A stretch of DNA of 64,000 nucleotides from an uncultured Christensenellaceae bacterium (GCA_910586925.1 CAJUKG010000001.1:62001-126000), one strand, 5' to 3'; shown: positions 1 to 8,750, numbered from the stretch's first letter. Numbers and translations are program-made. The notes: a model not told the origin generated them from the sequence alone.

Positions 1-12
1 CGTGAGGTCAAA

Positions 13-528
13 ATGTCGGAAGAAAAGAAAGCCGCGGCGACGCGGTACCATGTTAAAACACTGCTCGAAACCGCCGACCGTCTGTTCATGCAGTACGGTT
101 ACGACGGCATGAACATGAACATGCTCGCAAAAGAGGCGGGGTATTCCAAGGCGACGGTGTACGTATACATGAAAAGCAAGGACGAGATCGTGCGCTTGCT
201 TTGTATCGAGCGGCTTAAGCTGTTGCGCAAGGAGTTTTCGGTTATTCTCAAGAACGGCGACAGCACCGACGACATGTTTTCTTCGGTGCGCGACGTGCTC
301 GACGAGTTTGCCGCCGAGGACGGCACGTATTTCGATTTCATTTGCAAAAGCAGGTTTGCGGACGAACTTTCGGACGCGTCGGACAGCGAGAAAGAACTTT
401 CGTCGCTCGTCAACGGAATTCTCGACGATCTTACCGCGCTTGCGCCGACGGACGAGCTGAAACGGCGTTGGTACGCCTATTACGGCAGTAAAATGACGGC
501 GAAACTTTTTGCGCCGAGCAAGAAATAG
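13..528 (+). CDS. TetR/AcrR family transcriptional regulator
   Basis: A 171-residue protein. Residues 10-60 form a TetR-type helix-turn-helix: a helix with LFMQYGYDGMNMNMLAKEAG, then YSKATVYVYMKSKDEIV, the usual place for the DNA-recognition helix and the following FxxKxxL-like segment. The C-terminal two thirds would be the ligand-binding and dimer domain and is too variable to name a ligand. The length is slightly short for the family (about 190). GAGG lies just upstream of the ATG. The next gene, an ABC ATPase, follows within a few bases, so the two are probably one transcript and the regulator probably controls that transporter. What lies before position 13 is outside the window. Confidence 0.88.
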   Translation: MSEEKKAAATRYHVKTLLETADRLFMQYGYDGMNMNMLAKEAGYSKATVYVYMKSKDEIVRLLCIERLKLLRKEFSVILKNGDSTDDMFSSVRDVLDEFAAEDGTYFDFICKSRFADELSDASDSEKELSSLVNGILDDLTALAPTDELKRRWYAYYGSKMTAKLFAPSKK

Positions 529-537
529 GTGAAAGAC

Positions 538-1239
538 ATGAGCCTTATCGAATTCAAAAACGTGAGCAAAATTTACAAGCTCGGCGAGGTGGAGATCCCC
601 GCGCTTGCTGGAGTGGATTTTTCCATCGAGGCGGGCGAGTTCGTCGTCGTGCTCGGAGCATCGGGCGCGGGCAAGTCTACCGTGCTCAATATTTTGGGCG
701 GTATGGACGGAGCGTCGGACGGCGAGGTCATTGTCGAAGGCGACGATATCACGAAGTACAGTCAGAAACAGCTCACCATGTACCGTCGCGAAAAGGTGGG
801 GTTCGTATTCCAATTCTACAATCTGATCTCCAATCTCAACGCGCTCGAGAACGTCGAGTTCGCGGCGTCCGTCGCGCCCGACCATCTCGATCCCGCCGAT
901 ACTCTCGATAAAGTGGGGCTTGCGGACCGCGCGCATAACTTTCCGAGTCAGCTTTCGGGCGGTGAACAGCAGCGCGTTGCGATCGCGCGCGCGGTCGCTA
1001 AAAATCCGTTGTTGCTACTGTGCGACGAGCCGACGGGCGCGCTCGATTACAAGACGGGCAAAATGGTGCTTAAACTGCTTGAGGACGTAAATATCAAGTA
1101 CGGCAAAACGGTAATACTTATCACACACAACAGCGCGATCGCGCCTATGGCGGACAAAGTGATCCACATGCGCAGCGGCAAGGTAGAAAGAATAGATATG
1201 AACGAGGCGCGTACTCCCGTCGAAACAATAGAGTGGTAA
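538..1239 (+). CDS. ABC transporter ATP-binding protein, MacB/LolD type
   Basis: A 233-residue nucleotide-binding subunit of the MacB/LolD/FtsE class, which normally pairs with an FtsX-like permease. Walker A is GASGAGKST, the Q-loop FQFYNLI, the signature [14 protein letters not shown], Walker [14 protein letters not shown], and the H-loop [12 protein letters not shown] directly after the TetR stop (529) is a possible start, but ATG 538 has AGGTG six bases upstream and gives the usual [13 protein letters not shown] opening. No permease follows; the next real gene is a CDF exporter. Either the permease has been lost, leaving the short open frame at 1244, or the ATPase works with a permease encoded elsewhere. 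Confidence 0.9.
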   Translation: MSLIEFKNVSKIYKLGEVEIPALAGVDFSIEAGEFVVVLGASGAGKSTVLNILGGMDGASDGEVIVEGDDITKYSQKQLTMYRREKVGFVFQFYNLISNLNALENVEFAASVAPDHLDPADTLDKVGLADRAHNFPSQLSGGEQQRVAIARAVAKNPLLLLCDEPTGALDYKTGKMVLKLLEDVNIKYGKTVILITHNSAIAPMADKVIHMRSGKVERIDMNEARTPVETIEW

Positions 1240-1243
1240 ACTC

Positions 1244-1300
1244 ATGATCGTAAAAGCGCGCCGAGCAAACAGACGGGCGAGGTTTGCGCATAGAATATGA
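1244..1300 (+). pseudogene. Possible remnant of the missing ABC permease start (18 codons)
   Basis: ATG follows the ATPase stop by four bases and opens an 18-codon frame (MIVKARRANRRARFAH, then two codons and TGA) that overlaps the CDF start. A short basic N-terminus directly after a MacB-type ATPase is how FtsX-like permeases begin, so this may be the stump of a deleted permease. It is too short to prove and could be chance. Confidence 0.25.
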
Positions 1301-2391
1301 AAAATACGAGAACAAGAAACGCGGTCGTGACGCTTGCCGTCGGACTCGCGCTCAATATTTCGCTCGGCGTGCTCAAGTTCGTTGCGGGACTTCTCGCCGG
1401 GTCGAACTCGGTCACGTCGGACGGCATAAACAACCTGTCCGACGCGGCGGTTTCCGTTGTGACGATAATTTCGACTGTGCTCGCGGCGCGGAGTGCCGAC
1501 CACGACCATCCGTACGGTCACGGGCGGTACGAGTATATAGCGACACTTCTTCTCGGCGCGGTGATAATCGCGGTCGGGGCGGAAGTATTGTTCGGCGGGA
1601 TAGAGCGCAGTATATCTCCCGAACCCGTCGAACATTCCGCGCTCATGTTTGCCGCGCTCGGCGTGTCGATAGCTGTAAAACTTATAATGGCGGTCATGTA
1701 CGTAGTGCGCGGACGCGCGGCACGTTCTGATACCATGCGTGCGGCTGCGGTCGATTCGTTCTCCGATGCGGCAGTTACGACCGCAGTGCTTATTTGCGCG
1801 ATGATCGAGATGTACACGGGATTTATAATAGACGGCTATGCGTCGATCGCGGTTTCCGTCGTAATACTCGTGATGGGCTTGCGGATAGTAAAGCGCACGG
1901 TGAGCAGGCTGCTCGGCGAGCGTCCCGACGCCGCGCTTTTTGCAGAGGTCACGCGGATAATCACGAGCTGTCCGCTCGTCATATCGGTGCACGATCTCAT
2001 GATAAACGATTACGGCGAAACGTACAAAACCGCCGAAGCGGACGCGGTTTTCGACAGTCGTTTGCCGTTTACCGAAGTGCACGGCGCGTGCGACGCGATC
2101 GAGCGCGAGGTGCGCGAGGTCACTGGCGTGCGGCTGTGTTTGCACGCAGACCCGTTGCAAAGCGACGACGAACGGCTTGCGGCATTGCGCGAGCGCGTTG
2201 ACGGCGCGGTGGCGGCGTTCGGCGCGACGGCGCACGATATAGAGATACACGACGACGAGAATACCGTCACACTCGATATAGCCGTGACGAGCGATAAGTG
2301 TCCTACCGACGAGATGATAGGCATTGTGAGCGCGACCGTTCGCGCCATGCTGCCGTCGTTTACGGTGAACGTCGGCATCGACCATGTGTGA
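1297..2391 (+). CDS. Cation diffusion facilitator (CDF) metal exporter
   Basis: A 364-residue CDF family protein, a membrane antiporter that exports Zn2+, Fe2+, Mn2+ or similar ions in exchange for protons. The N-terminal half has about six membrane segments. The metal-site motif SDGINNLSDA (about residue 45) and the HPYGHGRYEY motif after the second helix are diagnostic. From about residue 205 there is a cytoplasmic domain (VISVHDLMINDYG...) followed by a second, similar alpha/beta stretch from about 300 (AHDIEIHDDENTVTLDIAV), so the C-terminus is longer than usual and may hold two tandem dimerisation domains. The gene overlaps mnmA's region at its stop. The metal cannot be read from sequence. 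Confidence 0.9.
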   Translation: MKNTRTRNAVVTLAVGLALNISLGVLKFVAGLLAGSNSVTSDGINNLSDAAVSVVTIISTVLAARSADHDHPYGHGRYEYIATLLLGAVIIAVGAEVLFGGIERSISPEPVEHSALMFAALGVSIAVKLIMAVMYVVRGRAARSDTMRAAAVDSFSDAAVTTAVLICAMIEMYTGFIIDGYASIAVSVVILVMGLRIVKRTVSRLLGERPDAALFAEVTRIITSCPLVISVHDLMINDYGETYKTAEADAVFDSRLPFTEVHGACDAIEREVREVTGVRLCLHADPLQSDDERLAALRERVDGAVAAFGATAHDIEIHDDENTVTLDIAVTSDKCPTDEMIGIVSATVRAMLPSFTVNVGIDHV

Positions 2392-2398
2392 GGTGGGA

Positions 2399-3460
2399 AT
2401 GGCAGAAGATAAGAAAGTAATAGTCGGCATGTCGGGCGGAGTGGATTCCGCCGTCGCGGCGTGGCTGCTCAAAGACGCCGGCTACGAAGTGACCGGTCTT
2501 TTCATGCATAATTGGGAGGAGGACGGCGAGTGCCCTGCGGCGAGCGATTGGCAGGACGTGCGCGACGTGTGCGCACGGCTCGGCATAGAATGTTATTCCG
2601 TCGATTTCGCAAAGGAATACGCGGACGGAGTGTTCGAGTATTTTCTCAATGAGTACCGCGCGTTCCGCACCCCGAACCCCGACGTGCTTTGCAATCGCGT
2701 CGTCAAGTTCGGCGCGTTTCGCGATTACTGCATGGGACTCGGCGCAAGCCGTATCGCGACGGGGCACTATTGCGACATAGACGGCGATAAACTTCTTCGC
2801 GCCGCCGATACGAACAAGGACCAGACGTATTTTCTCAATCAGGTCAAGACCGAACAGTTAGGCGGCGTAATGTTCCCGCTCGGCAAACTCAAAAAGCCGC
2901 AAGTCCGAGAAATAGCCGAAAAACTCGGACTGTCCGTCGCACGAAAAAAAGACAGTACGGGTATATGCTTTATCGGCGAGCGCAAGTTCAAAAAGTTCCT
3001 TTCGACTTATCTTCCCGCCCGACCGGGCGACATAGTGGACCGCGACGGCAAAACGGTTGGGCGGCACGACGGGCTTATGTATTACACGCTCGGTCAGCGC
3101 AGAGGACTCGGAATAGGCGGCGTCAAGGGCGAGAGCGGCAGGTGGTTCGTGCTCGACAAGGACGTAAAGAATAACAGACTGATAGTGTCGTGCGGCGACG
3201 AGAGCGAGCTTTTTAGTCGCGCGCTTGTCGGCGGCGGGTTCAATATAATAGGCGAGTACGGCGGCGGGAACGAACTGCGCTGTACGGCTAAAACGCGGTA
3301 CCGTCAGCCCGATTTTCCCGCGACGTTGCACTTGGACGGCGAAAAGTTCACGCTCGAATTCGATACGCCGCAACGCGCTGTAACGCCCGGGCAGTACGCG
3401 GTCATTTACCTCGGCGAGCGGTGCCTCGGCGGCGGAGTGATAGATGCGGCGATAAAATAG
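2399..3460 (+). CDS. mnmA: tRNA-specific 2-thiouridylase MnmA
   Basis: A 353-residue enzyme that thiolates U34 of tRNA Lys, Glu and Gln in the cytoplasm, taking sulfur from a cysteine desulfurase relay. The PP-loop GMSGGVDSAVAAWLL is at the N-terminus, the first catalytic cysteine in NPDVLCNRVVKFG (about residue 100), and the second in STGICFIGERKF (about 195). The C-terminal beta-barrel ends with PGQYAVIYLGERCLGGGVI. ATG 2384 is also in frame and overlaps the CDF stop, but ATG 2399 has AGGTGG just upstream and gives a normal start. MnmG, which modifies the same wobble base, is encoded at 27395. Confidence 0.96.
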   Translation: MAEDKKVIVGMSGGVDSAVAAWLLKDAGYEVTGLFMHNWEEDGECPAASDWQDVRDVCARLGIECYSVDFAKEYADGVFEYFLNEYRAFRTPNPDVLCNRVVKFGAFRDYCMGLGASRIATGHYCDIDGDKLLRAADTNKDQTYFLNQVKTEQLGGVMFPLGKLKKPQVREIAEKLGLSVARKKDSTGICFIGERKFKKFLSTYLPARPGDIVDRDGKTVGRHDGLMYYTLGQRRGLGIGGVKGESGRWFVLDKDVKNNRLIVSCGDESELFSRALVGGGFNIIGEYGGGNELRCTAKTRYRQPDFPATLHLDGEKFTLEFDTPQRAVTPGQYAVIYLGERCLGGGVIDAAIK

Positions 3461-3464
3461 CCTA

Positions 3465-3494
3465 TTGACAAGGCGCACTTGCGTATGATATAAT
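3465..3494 (+). promoter_or_regulatory. Sigma-A promoter for the sigma-factor cluster
   Basis: TTGACA at 3465-3470 and TATAAT at 3489-3494 with an 18-base spacer, directly after mnmA and before the sigma factor start at 3535. Confidence 0.75.
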
Positions 3495-3534
3495 ATTATA
3501 TAATCCGAAGAAAGATGCCGATGCGCGGGGGCGT

Positions 3535-4065
3535 ATGAATAAACGTAAAAGAGCCGAAAAATATATCAAGAAATTAAAAAACGATAAACTTGAATTCGAT
3601 AAGCTTTTTCGCGCATTTTTCGGTTATTTGAAGTATGTGGCATACGACAATCTTATAGATAAAAGTTATGCGGAAGATGTTGCGATAGAAGCTCTTATGC
3701 GAATTTACAATAATGCGGATAAGTGTGACGAAACACGAAACGTTTATGCGTGGATGATACAAATAACTAAGAATATTGCACGCGACTATAATCGTAAAAA
3801 TGAAAAATATGTTTGTTATGTTGGTATAGATAAGGAGATTGCGTCCACGCAAAATGTAGAAGAAGAACAGGTCGTGCAATATGATTTGGCGGAAGTGTTG
3901 AAAAACCTCGACGATATTGACCGTAAGATAATAGTAAAACGGGCAATATACGACGACACGTTTGCGGTTATTGCCGAAGAATTAGATATGCCGATAACAA
4001 CGGTGCAGGCGCGTTACTATTCGGCACTTAAACGATTGTCTGATAAATTGAAAAATTATAAATAG
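3535..4065 (+). CDS. RNA polymerase sigma-70 family factor (ECF-like)
   Basis: A 176-residue protein with only regions 2 and 4 of sigma-70, the ECF layout. Region 2 covers about residues 25-90 (DKSYAEDVAIEALMRIYNN, then VYAWMIQITKNIARDYNRK, the 2.3-2.4 segment). Region 4 is at 120-172 (LDDIDRKIIVKRAIYDDTFAVIAEELDMPITTVQARYYSALKRL), a helix-turn-helix for the -35 element. The gene and its two followers are clearly AT-richer than mnmA, with more AAT, AAA and TAT codons, which suggests acquisition. The next two genes (gaps of 9 and 5 bases) encode a peptidase-like protein and a one-pass membrane protein, the latter a candidate anti-sigma factor. Confidence 0.88.
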   Translation: MNKRKRAEKYIKKLKNDKLEFDKLFRAFFGYLKYVAYDNLIDKSYAEDVAIEALMRIYNNADKCDETRNVYAWMIQITKNIARDYNRKNEKYVCYVGIDKEIASTQNVEEEQVVQYDLAEVLKNLDDIDRKIIVKRAIYDDTFAVIAEELDMPITTVQARYYSALKRLSDKLKNYK

Positions 4066-4074
4066 AGGTGGTTT

Positions 4075-4887
4075 ATGGGAATTTTAGGCAAAGTTATATC
4101 AAGTGTTGTTGTTCCGATATTTATGTCGTTTTGCGGTATTGACGGAGCCGTCACTATAGCCGAAAGCGCGGTGACGGATAACAACAGATATATCGGCGGG
4201 CAGTCAATAGCCTTGTATGCAAATGAAACGATAGAGTATATCGACAAAACCGTCATTGACGATGTTGTTTCGCCCAAAGCCGTTCCCGTGTATTATACCG
4301 ATACGCTTCCTAATGCGTGCGGTGCGGTTGCTGGGGCAATAGCGGTGGGTTATTATGATTATTATTACGAGAATATGATACCCGGTTGGAAGTCTGCTTT
4401 ATCGAGCGGGCGGTTTAAGACAATGGATAGTGTGTATGTGCCTAAACTGTTGCAACAGCTTTATAACGATATGCGCACAAATGTTGTTGCGCCCGGAGTG
4501 TCGGAAAACGAGTTTTTAACAGGTTTTTCCGACTATGTCAATTCAAACGGATATTCGGCAGAATATCGATCTATTTGGAACGGACGCTTCGATGTTCAAG
4601 CATTTAAGTCGTCTTTGAAAAATAATGAAGTATCGGTACTGTTTTTGCCTTCTTGCAAATATAACACTATTGATGATTGTGATGGTGTAGATATTATAAC
4701 CGAAAACACGATTGCGGGGAATCATATTATGGTAGCATACGGGTATCGGGAAGTAAATTATCGGTTAAGAAACGGAATGCGAACCGACACATACATTATG
4801 GTCGCAACGGGACTGTCGGATGTCAAAGTGGCTTATGTGAAAGCGGATACTTTTATGGGTTCCGCATACGTTATAAGGTTAGGTTAA
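4075..4887 (+). CDS. Putative secreted cysteine peptidase (C39-like fold)
   Basis: A 270-residue protein that I cannot assign to a named family with certainty. A hydrophobic N-terminus (about residues 3-20) suggests export. LPNACGAVAGAIAVGYYD places a cysteine at residue 82 at the start of a helix, as in papain/C39-like peptidases, and AGNHIMVAYGYRE places a histidine at 217 at the start of a strand, the usual second catalytic residue; an Asp or Asn further on (about 249, GLSD) could complete a triad. The catalytic reading is inference. AGAGGTGG sits upstream of the ATG. Its place between a sigma factor and an anti-sigma-like protein is unusual. Confidence 0.6.
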   Translation: MGILGKVISSVVVPIFMSFCGIDGAVTIAESAVTDNNRYIGGQSIALYANETIEYIDKTVIDDVVSPKAVPVYYTDTLPNACGAVAGAIAVGYYDYYYENMIPGWKSALSSGRFKTMDSVYVPKLLQQLYNDMRTNVVAPGVSENEFLTGFSDYVNSNGYSAEYRSIWNGRFDVQAFKSSLKNNEVSVLFLPSCKYNTIDDCDGVDIITENTIAGNHIMVAYGYREVNYRLRNGMRTDTYIMVATGLSDVKVAYVKADTFMGSAYVIRLG

Positions 4888-4892
4888 ATAAG

Positions 4893-5591
4893 ATGAAAGA
4901 AGAGCGGAAATTCGATAATTATGTGCGTGATAGCGAAAAAGTTCATACCAATAGAGTTTTGAGCGATATAAAACTTGTGCATCCCGAGCTTGATAAGAAA
5001 CAGAGCAATCGGAATAAAATTAAAAAACGGCTTGCTTGGATCGTGCCGTTTGCTACGATTGCCGTATGTACGGCAATAATTATTCCATGTGTGCTTTTGA
5101 ATGACAAAAACATCGGCAAAAATCCGGATACCGATAACAGATACGGTTATCAAATCGGGGATTACAATACGCGTGTCGTAAACTCTACCATAAAAGAATA
5201 TAACGAACAAACGGGTAGCGAGCTACTGTATCTCGATTGGTATGATGTATGCGTCGACGGAAAAACCGGATGTGTTACAAGAGAGTATTTCGATGTTAAA
5301 ACCGATGAAAGATTGGGCTTTTTGGAAACAATGATGCACGAGGAGAAAGAAATAGCAATGGAGTTGAGCGTTGTGTTTAATGACAATTCGTTGCAAAGAC
5401 TGGCAGCTGATATAGAATCATGTAAAATAGAAGCCAAAATAAACAATGTGGATGTCTTTTGGGTGAAAAGAAATGATAACTTTATCGGAACGTTTCTGTG
5501 GAATAAGAACAGATATTTTTTGAACTTGACATATGCTCCCGACGAAAACGCATTGTTCGAAATTGTCGAAGAAATTTTAACAAAAAAATAA
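4893..5591 (+). CDS. One-pass membrane protein, candidate anti-sigma factor
   Basis: A 232-residue protein with three parts: a charged cytoplasmic N-terminus of about 46 residues, one membrane helix at about 48-69 (LAWIVPFATIAVCTAIIIP), and an extracytoplasmic domain ending in a strand-rich part (VDVFWVKRNDNFIGTFLWN) and a final helix (ENALFEIVEEIL) that resembles DUF4367-type sensor tails of Bacillota anti-sigma proteins. Gene order (sigma, peptidase-like, this) and topology suggest it holds the sigma factor at the membrane, but no zinc-finger anti-sigma motif is visible in the N-terminus. Function is inferred from context. Confidence 0.55.
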   Translation: MKEERKFDNYVRDSEKVHTNRVLSDIKLVHPELDKKQSNRNKIKKRLAWIVPFATIAVCTAIIIPCVLLNDKNIGKNPDTDNRYGYQIGDYNTRVVNSTIKEYNEQTGSELLYLDWYDVCVDGKTGCVTREYFDVKTDERLGFLETMMHEEKEIAMELSVVFNDNSLQRLAADIESCKIEAKINNVDVFWVKRNDNFIGTFLWNKNRYFLNLTYAPDENALFEIVEEILTKK

Positions 5592-5687
5592 TTTTGAGAA
5601 TTTTGGAATTGTTTCGTTAAAAATTGTTTCCGTTTCCGTATATATTATAGACAAGCAAAATTGTCGAATAAACGGAGAGGTATTCAT

Positions 5688-6296
5688 ATGAAAATCTTAT
5701 CAAACAAGACAAAGACACAAAATATCGTTCTTTTAACGATAATAACCGTCGCGTTACTGTGGTGTTTCGCATTACTGTGTTGTTTCGAAACAAACGCGGC
5801 ACATGCCGACGTTGTAACGGAACCGGACAGTAAGATTTCGTTTGTGTTATATGCAAATAATACGGCTTATAAAGTTAAAGTGCGCGATAAAACAATTTCG
5901 GAAGTCGTCATCCCCGATACATACAATGATTTGCCGGTAACGGCGGTTGCCGATAATGGGTTTATGGGGTGTTCCAATTTGGTTATGATAACATTGCCGA
6001 CATCTATTACTTTGATAGGTAATAATGCATTTTATAATTGTAAAAATTTGGAAACGGTGCGCGGTTTGGCTAAAGTGCGTTCGATAGGGAACAATGCATT
6101 TGCAAATTGCGTTAAATTGAGCGAAATGATTTTACCGCCTGTCGAAAGTTTGGGGAAACAAATTTTCAAAGGCAACCCCAATCGAATATATGCAAGAATG
6201 TCCGAAGATGGCATGGCGGAGCTAAATCCTAATTGGGCGGACGGTATGGTGTACGGCAGTATATGGAGATGTTACTGTAACAAATTATCTCGGTAA
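5688..6296 (+). CDS. Secreted leucine-rich-repeat (BspA-like) protein, probably frameshifted at the 3' end
   Basis: A 202-residue secreted protein with a signal segment at about residues 12-35 (IVLLTIITVALLWCFALLCCF). It is followed by LRR_5/BspA-type repeats: VVIPDTYNDLPVTAVADNGFMGCSNL, ITLPTSITLIGNNAFYNCKNL, and VRSIGNNAFANCVKL. Start 5688 has GGAGAGG seven bases upstream; an upstream TTG in the same frame has no such support. After LNPNWADGMVYGSI the reading degenerates (WRCYCNKLSR) and stops at 6296, while another frame continues with a plausible tail to 6408. The next gene encodes a longer LRR lipoprotein with the same ALNPQWSD-type ending, so this is probably a one-base insertion in a real gene or a sequencing error. 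Confidence 0.75.
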   Translation: MKILSNKTKTQNIVLLTIITVALLWCFALLCCFETNAAHADVVTEPDSKISFVLYANNTAYKVKVRDKTISEVVIPDTYNDLPVTAVADNGFMGCSNLVMITLPTSITLIGNNAFYNCKNLETVRGLAKVRSIGNNAFANCVKLSEMILPPVESLGKQIFKGNPNRIYARMSEDGMAELNPNWADGMVYGSIWRCYCNKLSR

Positions 6297-6408
6297 CGGA
6301 CAAATATTTTTAATTGATGGGAAGGACGGCGAGGATGGTAAATTGTCCCCGATTACGCCGCCTGTAATTCCGACAAATCCCGGCTATGACATCAAACCCG
6401 GATATTGA
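6262..6408 (+). pseudogene. Out-of-frame C-terminal tail of the preceding LRR gene
   Basis: Reading from about 6262 in the frame one base ahead gives GDVTVTNYLGNGQIF, LIDGKDGEDGK, then a Pro-rich stretch (PITPPVIPTNPGYD), ending at TGA 6406-6408. This looks like protein (a DGKDGEDG linker and a wall-type proline tail) and joins naturally to YGSI of the upstream frame if one base near 6255-6262 is removed. Confidence 0.5.
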
Positions 6409-6434
6409 TGTTCGAGCAAGAGAGGTAATGAATT

Positions 6435-8744
6435 ATGGCTAGAGAGTGTGTGAAACGGTTCGGAAGAATCATAATGGCTGCGATTGTTGCTATCACGTTT
6501 GCCGTCGCGGCTTTTGCGGTACTTGTCGGGTGCTCGAAGCCCGAGGACGGTCCGCCCGTTGACGGTAATCCTTCGCAGTATAATGTTGTTTATATCGCGG
6601 AGCGCGGCGGGCATATCGACGGTGACGCAAGTCAAACGGTTGAGAATAATCGCGACGGTACGCCCGTCACTGCCGTTGCCGATTACGGCTATACTTTTTC
6701 GGGCTGGTCGGACGGCGTTACGTCTGCCGAGCGTGTCGAGAAGAATGTTGGGGCAGACGTCAGCGTTACGGCACGGTTTACGCCGATACCGCTTGATGTG
6801 ACTTACACCGCGGGCGAGGGCGGAACTATTCTCGGCGAGTCGGTTCAGACTGTCGAATACGGTGGAGATGCCGCGCCGGTTATAGCCGTCGCGAACGAAG
6901 CGGACGGTTACGAATTTTTATACTGGAGCGATTTTGTGCTTACTGCGACGCGTAACGATAAAAACGTCGTCGACGGTATTTCGGTATCTGCGATATTCCG
7001 TAAGCGCGAGTTTATTTGCAGTTATTATGCTTTCGATTACGGCAGTATTGTCGGCGAGACGTGGCAACGCATAGAGTTCGGCGGCAGCGCGACGAGCGTC
7101 ACTGCCGTGCCCGCGAGCGAAGAGTACGAATTTGTCGAGTGGAGCGACGGTGTTCGCACCGCAACCCGCACCGATACTAACGTGCGCGGCAGTGTGGACG
7201 TTGTTGCGCGTTTTGCTCGGTGCAGTTTTTCCGTAATATATGCCGCAGGCGAGGGCGGAAGCATTGTCGGCGATGCGGAGCAAACCGTTCTTTACGGCGA
7301 AAGTGCGAGCACGGTCACGGCAATGCCCGACGAAGGGTATCGGTTTGTGAAGTGGAGCGATGGTTGGGATAGAGACACTCGCGGCGATGTAATTCGAAAA
7401 GGAAGTGCATTCGTGGCGATTTTCGAGAGAATAACGAATTTGCAGTTGGCATACGAAGTCGAAGGTCCCGGGTATATTGTCGGCGAAAAAATGCAATGTC
7501 TCGATTACGGCGACGACGCTTCGCCCGTGTCGGCTGTAGCGTATCCCGGAAGCAGGTTCGTCGGATGGAGTGACGGTAAGACATCGGCAGAACGCGAGGA
7601 TCGCGATTTTAAGACCGAAGAAAAGCGAACGACGGTTAAAGCGGTATTCGAGTATTTGTCGGACAGAAATCCGCCGCTCGACATAGTCGAAATGCGCGAC
7701 GGATATTTGAAAGTGAAACTGAGCGAGCAATGCACGCAATCGGAAGTGGTTGTGCCCGAGCTGTATTACGGTGCGACGGTTACCGCACTGTACTGCAAAA
7801 ATGTCGATTCGGTCGAATCTATTACAGTTCCGTCAAACGTTAAAACGGTTGAAATATACGACTGCCCGAATTTGACCGAGCTGAATTTAGCCGACGGCAT
7901 CGAGCGTTTGACAGTACAATCATGCGATAAACTGAAATCGTTGGTTTTGCCTGCGACGACGCTTATGAATACCGGTAATAAAAGTATAGAACACGTCACG
8001 CTTGCCGACGGTACAACGACGGCGAGATTGCTTTCGCGATTCGCGCAATTGAAAAGAATAACTTTGCCCGCGAGCATGAGGACTATAAGCGATTATGCGT
8101 TTCGCGGTTGCGCCTATCTGACGGACATCGAATTCGGCGGGACGGTTGATATTGGCGCGGGTGCATTTATGAATTGTAAATCGCTCGAGCGCGTAACGAT
8201 TCCGACGAGCGTGCAAAGAATAGGAAGTGACGCTTTTATGGGGTGCGAGTCGCTTGCTTATGCGGAGTTTTCGGCTAATGTAGCGGTAATCGGCGAACGT
8301 ATTTTCTCAAATTGCTATAAGCTGAAAAACGTCGTTTTGCCCGAAGGATTTACCGTTATAAACAAACGCATGTTCAATAGGTGCGGAATAGAAGAAATAC
8401 GCATACCAGACAGTGTTACGGTTATAGGCGACGGAGCTTTCGGGAATTGCAATTTCTTGAGACGTGTTTACGGAATGGAGAATGTGCAAAGTATAGGTGA
8501 TGAAGCGTTTGCGAATTGTCCGCTCGAGTATATTATATTACCGTCGTCGCTGTCCGAATTGGGTAAAAGGGTGTTTGCGGCGTCATCGAGTTCGGCACTC
8601 GACGTTACGGTGTATTCGAGGCTTTCCAAAGAGTCGCTCGACGCACTCAATCCGCAATGGTCGGATAGGTATGCGGTAGACGTTCCGCAGGAAATTATAT
8701 ATATAGGCGACGGTGAAGCTCCGCCGCTCCCGAACAAATCATAA
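6435..8744 (+). CDS. Surface lipoprotein with five InlB-type repeats and leucine-rich repeats
   Basis: A 769-residue lipoprotein. The signal peptide ends in the lipobox LVGC (Cys33). Residues about 48-390 hold five tandem units of about 67 residues of the InlB B-repeat/Flg_new type, each with a GGxIxGDxxQTVxYG opening, a YxFxxWSDGxxTAxR centre and a VxARF end. From about 400 the protein switches to LRR_5/BspA repeats (ITLPASMRTISDYAFRGCAYL, VTIPTSVQRIGSDAFMGCESL, IRIPDSVTVIGDGAFGNCNFL). Such proteins commonly bind host or polysaccharide ligands; the target is unknown. It lies 26 bases after the frameshifted LRR gene and shares its C-terminal motif, so the two are probably duplicates. A strong terminator follows. 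Confidence 0.85.
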   Translation: MARECVKRFGRIIMAAIVAITFAVAAFAVLVGCSKPEDGPPVDGNPSQYNVVYIAERGGHIDGDASQTVENNRDGTPVTAVADYGYTFSGWSDGVTSAERVEKNVGADVSVTARFTPIPLDVTYTAGEGGTILGESVQTVEYGGDAAPVIAVANEADGYEFLYWSDFVLTATRNDKNVVDGISVSAIFRKREFICSYYAFDYGSIVGETWQRIEFGGSATSVTAVPASEEYEFVEWSDGVRTATRTDTNVRGSVDVVARFARCSFSVIYAAGEGGSIVGDAEQTVLYGESASTVTAMPDEGYRFVKWSDGWDRDTRGDVIRKGSAFVAIFERITNLQLAYEVEGPGYIVGEKMQCLDYGDDASPVSAVAYPGSRFVGWSDGKTSAEREDRDFKTEEKRTTVKAVFEYLSDRNPPLDIVEMRDGYLKVKLSEQCTQSEVVVPELYYGATVTALYCKNVDSVESITVPSNVKTVEIYDCPNLTELNLADGIERLTVQSCDKLKSLVLPATTLMNTGNKSIEHVTLADGTTTARLLSRFAQLKRITLPASMRTISDYAFRGCAYLTDIEFGGTVDIGAGAFMNCKSLERVTIPTSVQRIGSDAFMGCESLAYAEFSANVAVIGERIFSNCYKLKNVVLPEGFTVINKRMFNRCGIEEIRIPDSVTVIGDGAFGNCNFLRRVYGMENVQSIGDEAFANCPLEYIILPSSLSELGKRVFAASSSSALDVTVYSRLSKESLDALNPQWSDRYAVDVPQEIIYIGDGEAPPLPNKS

Positions 8745-8750
8745 CAGCTT

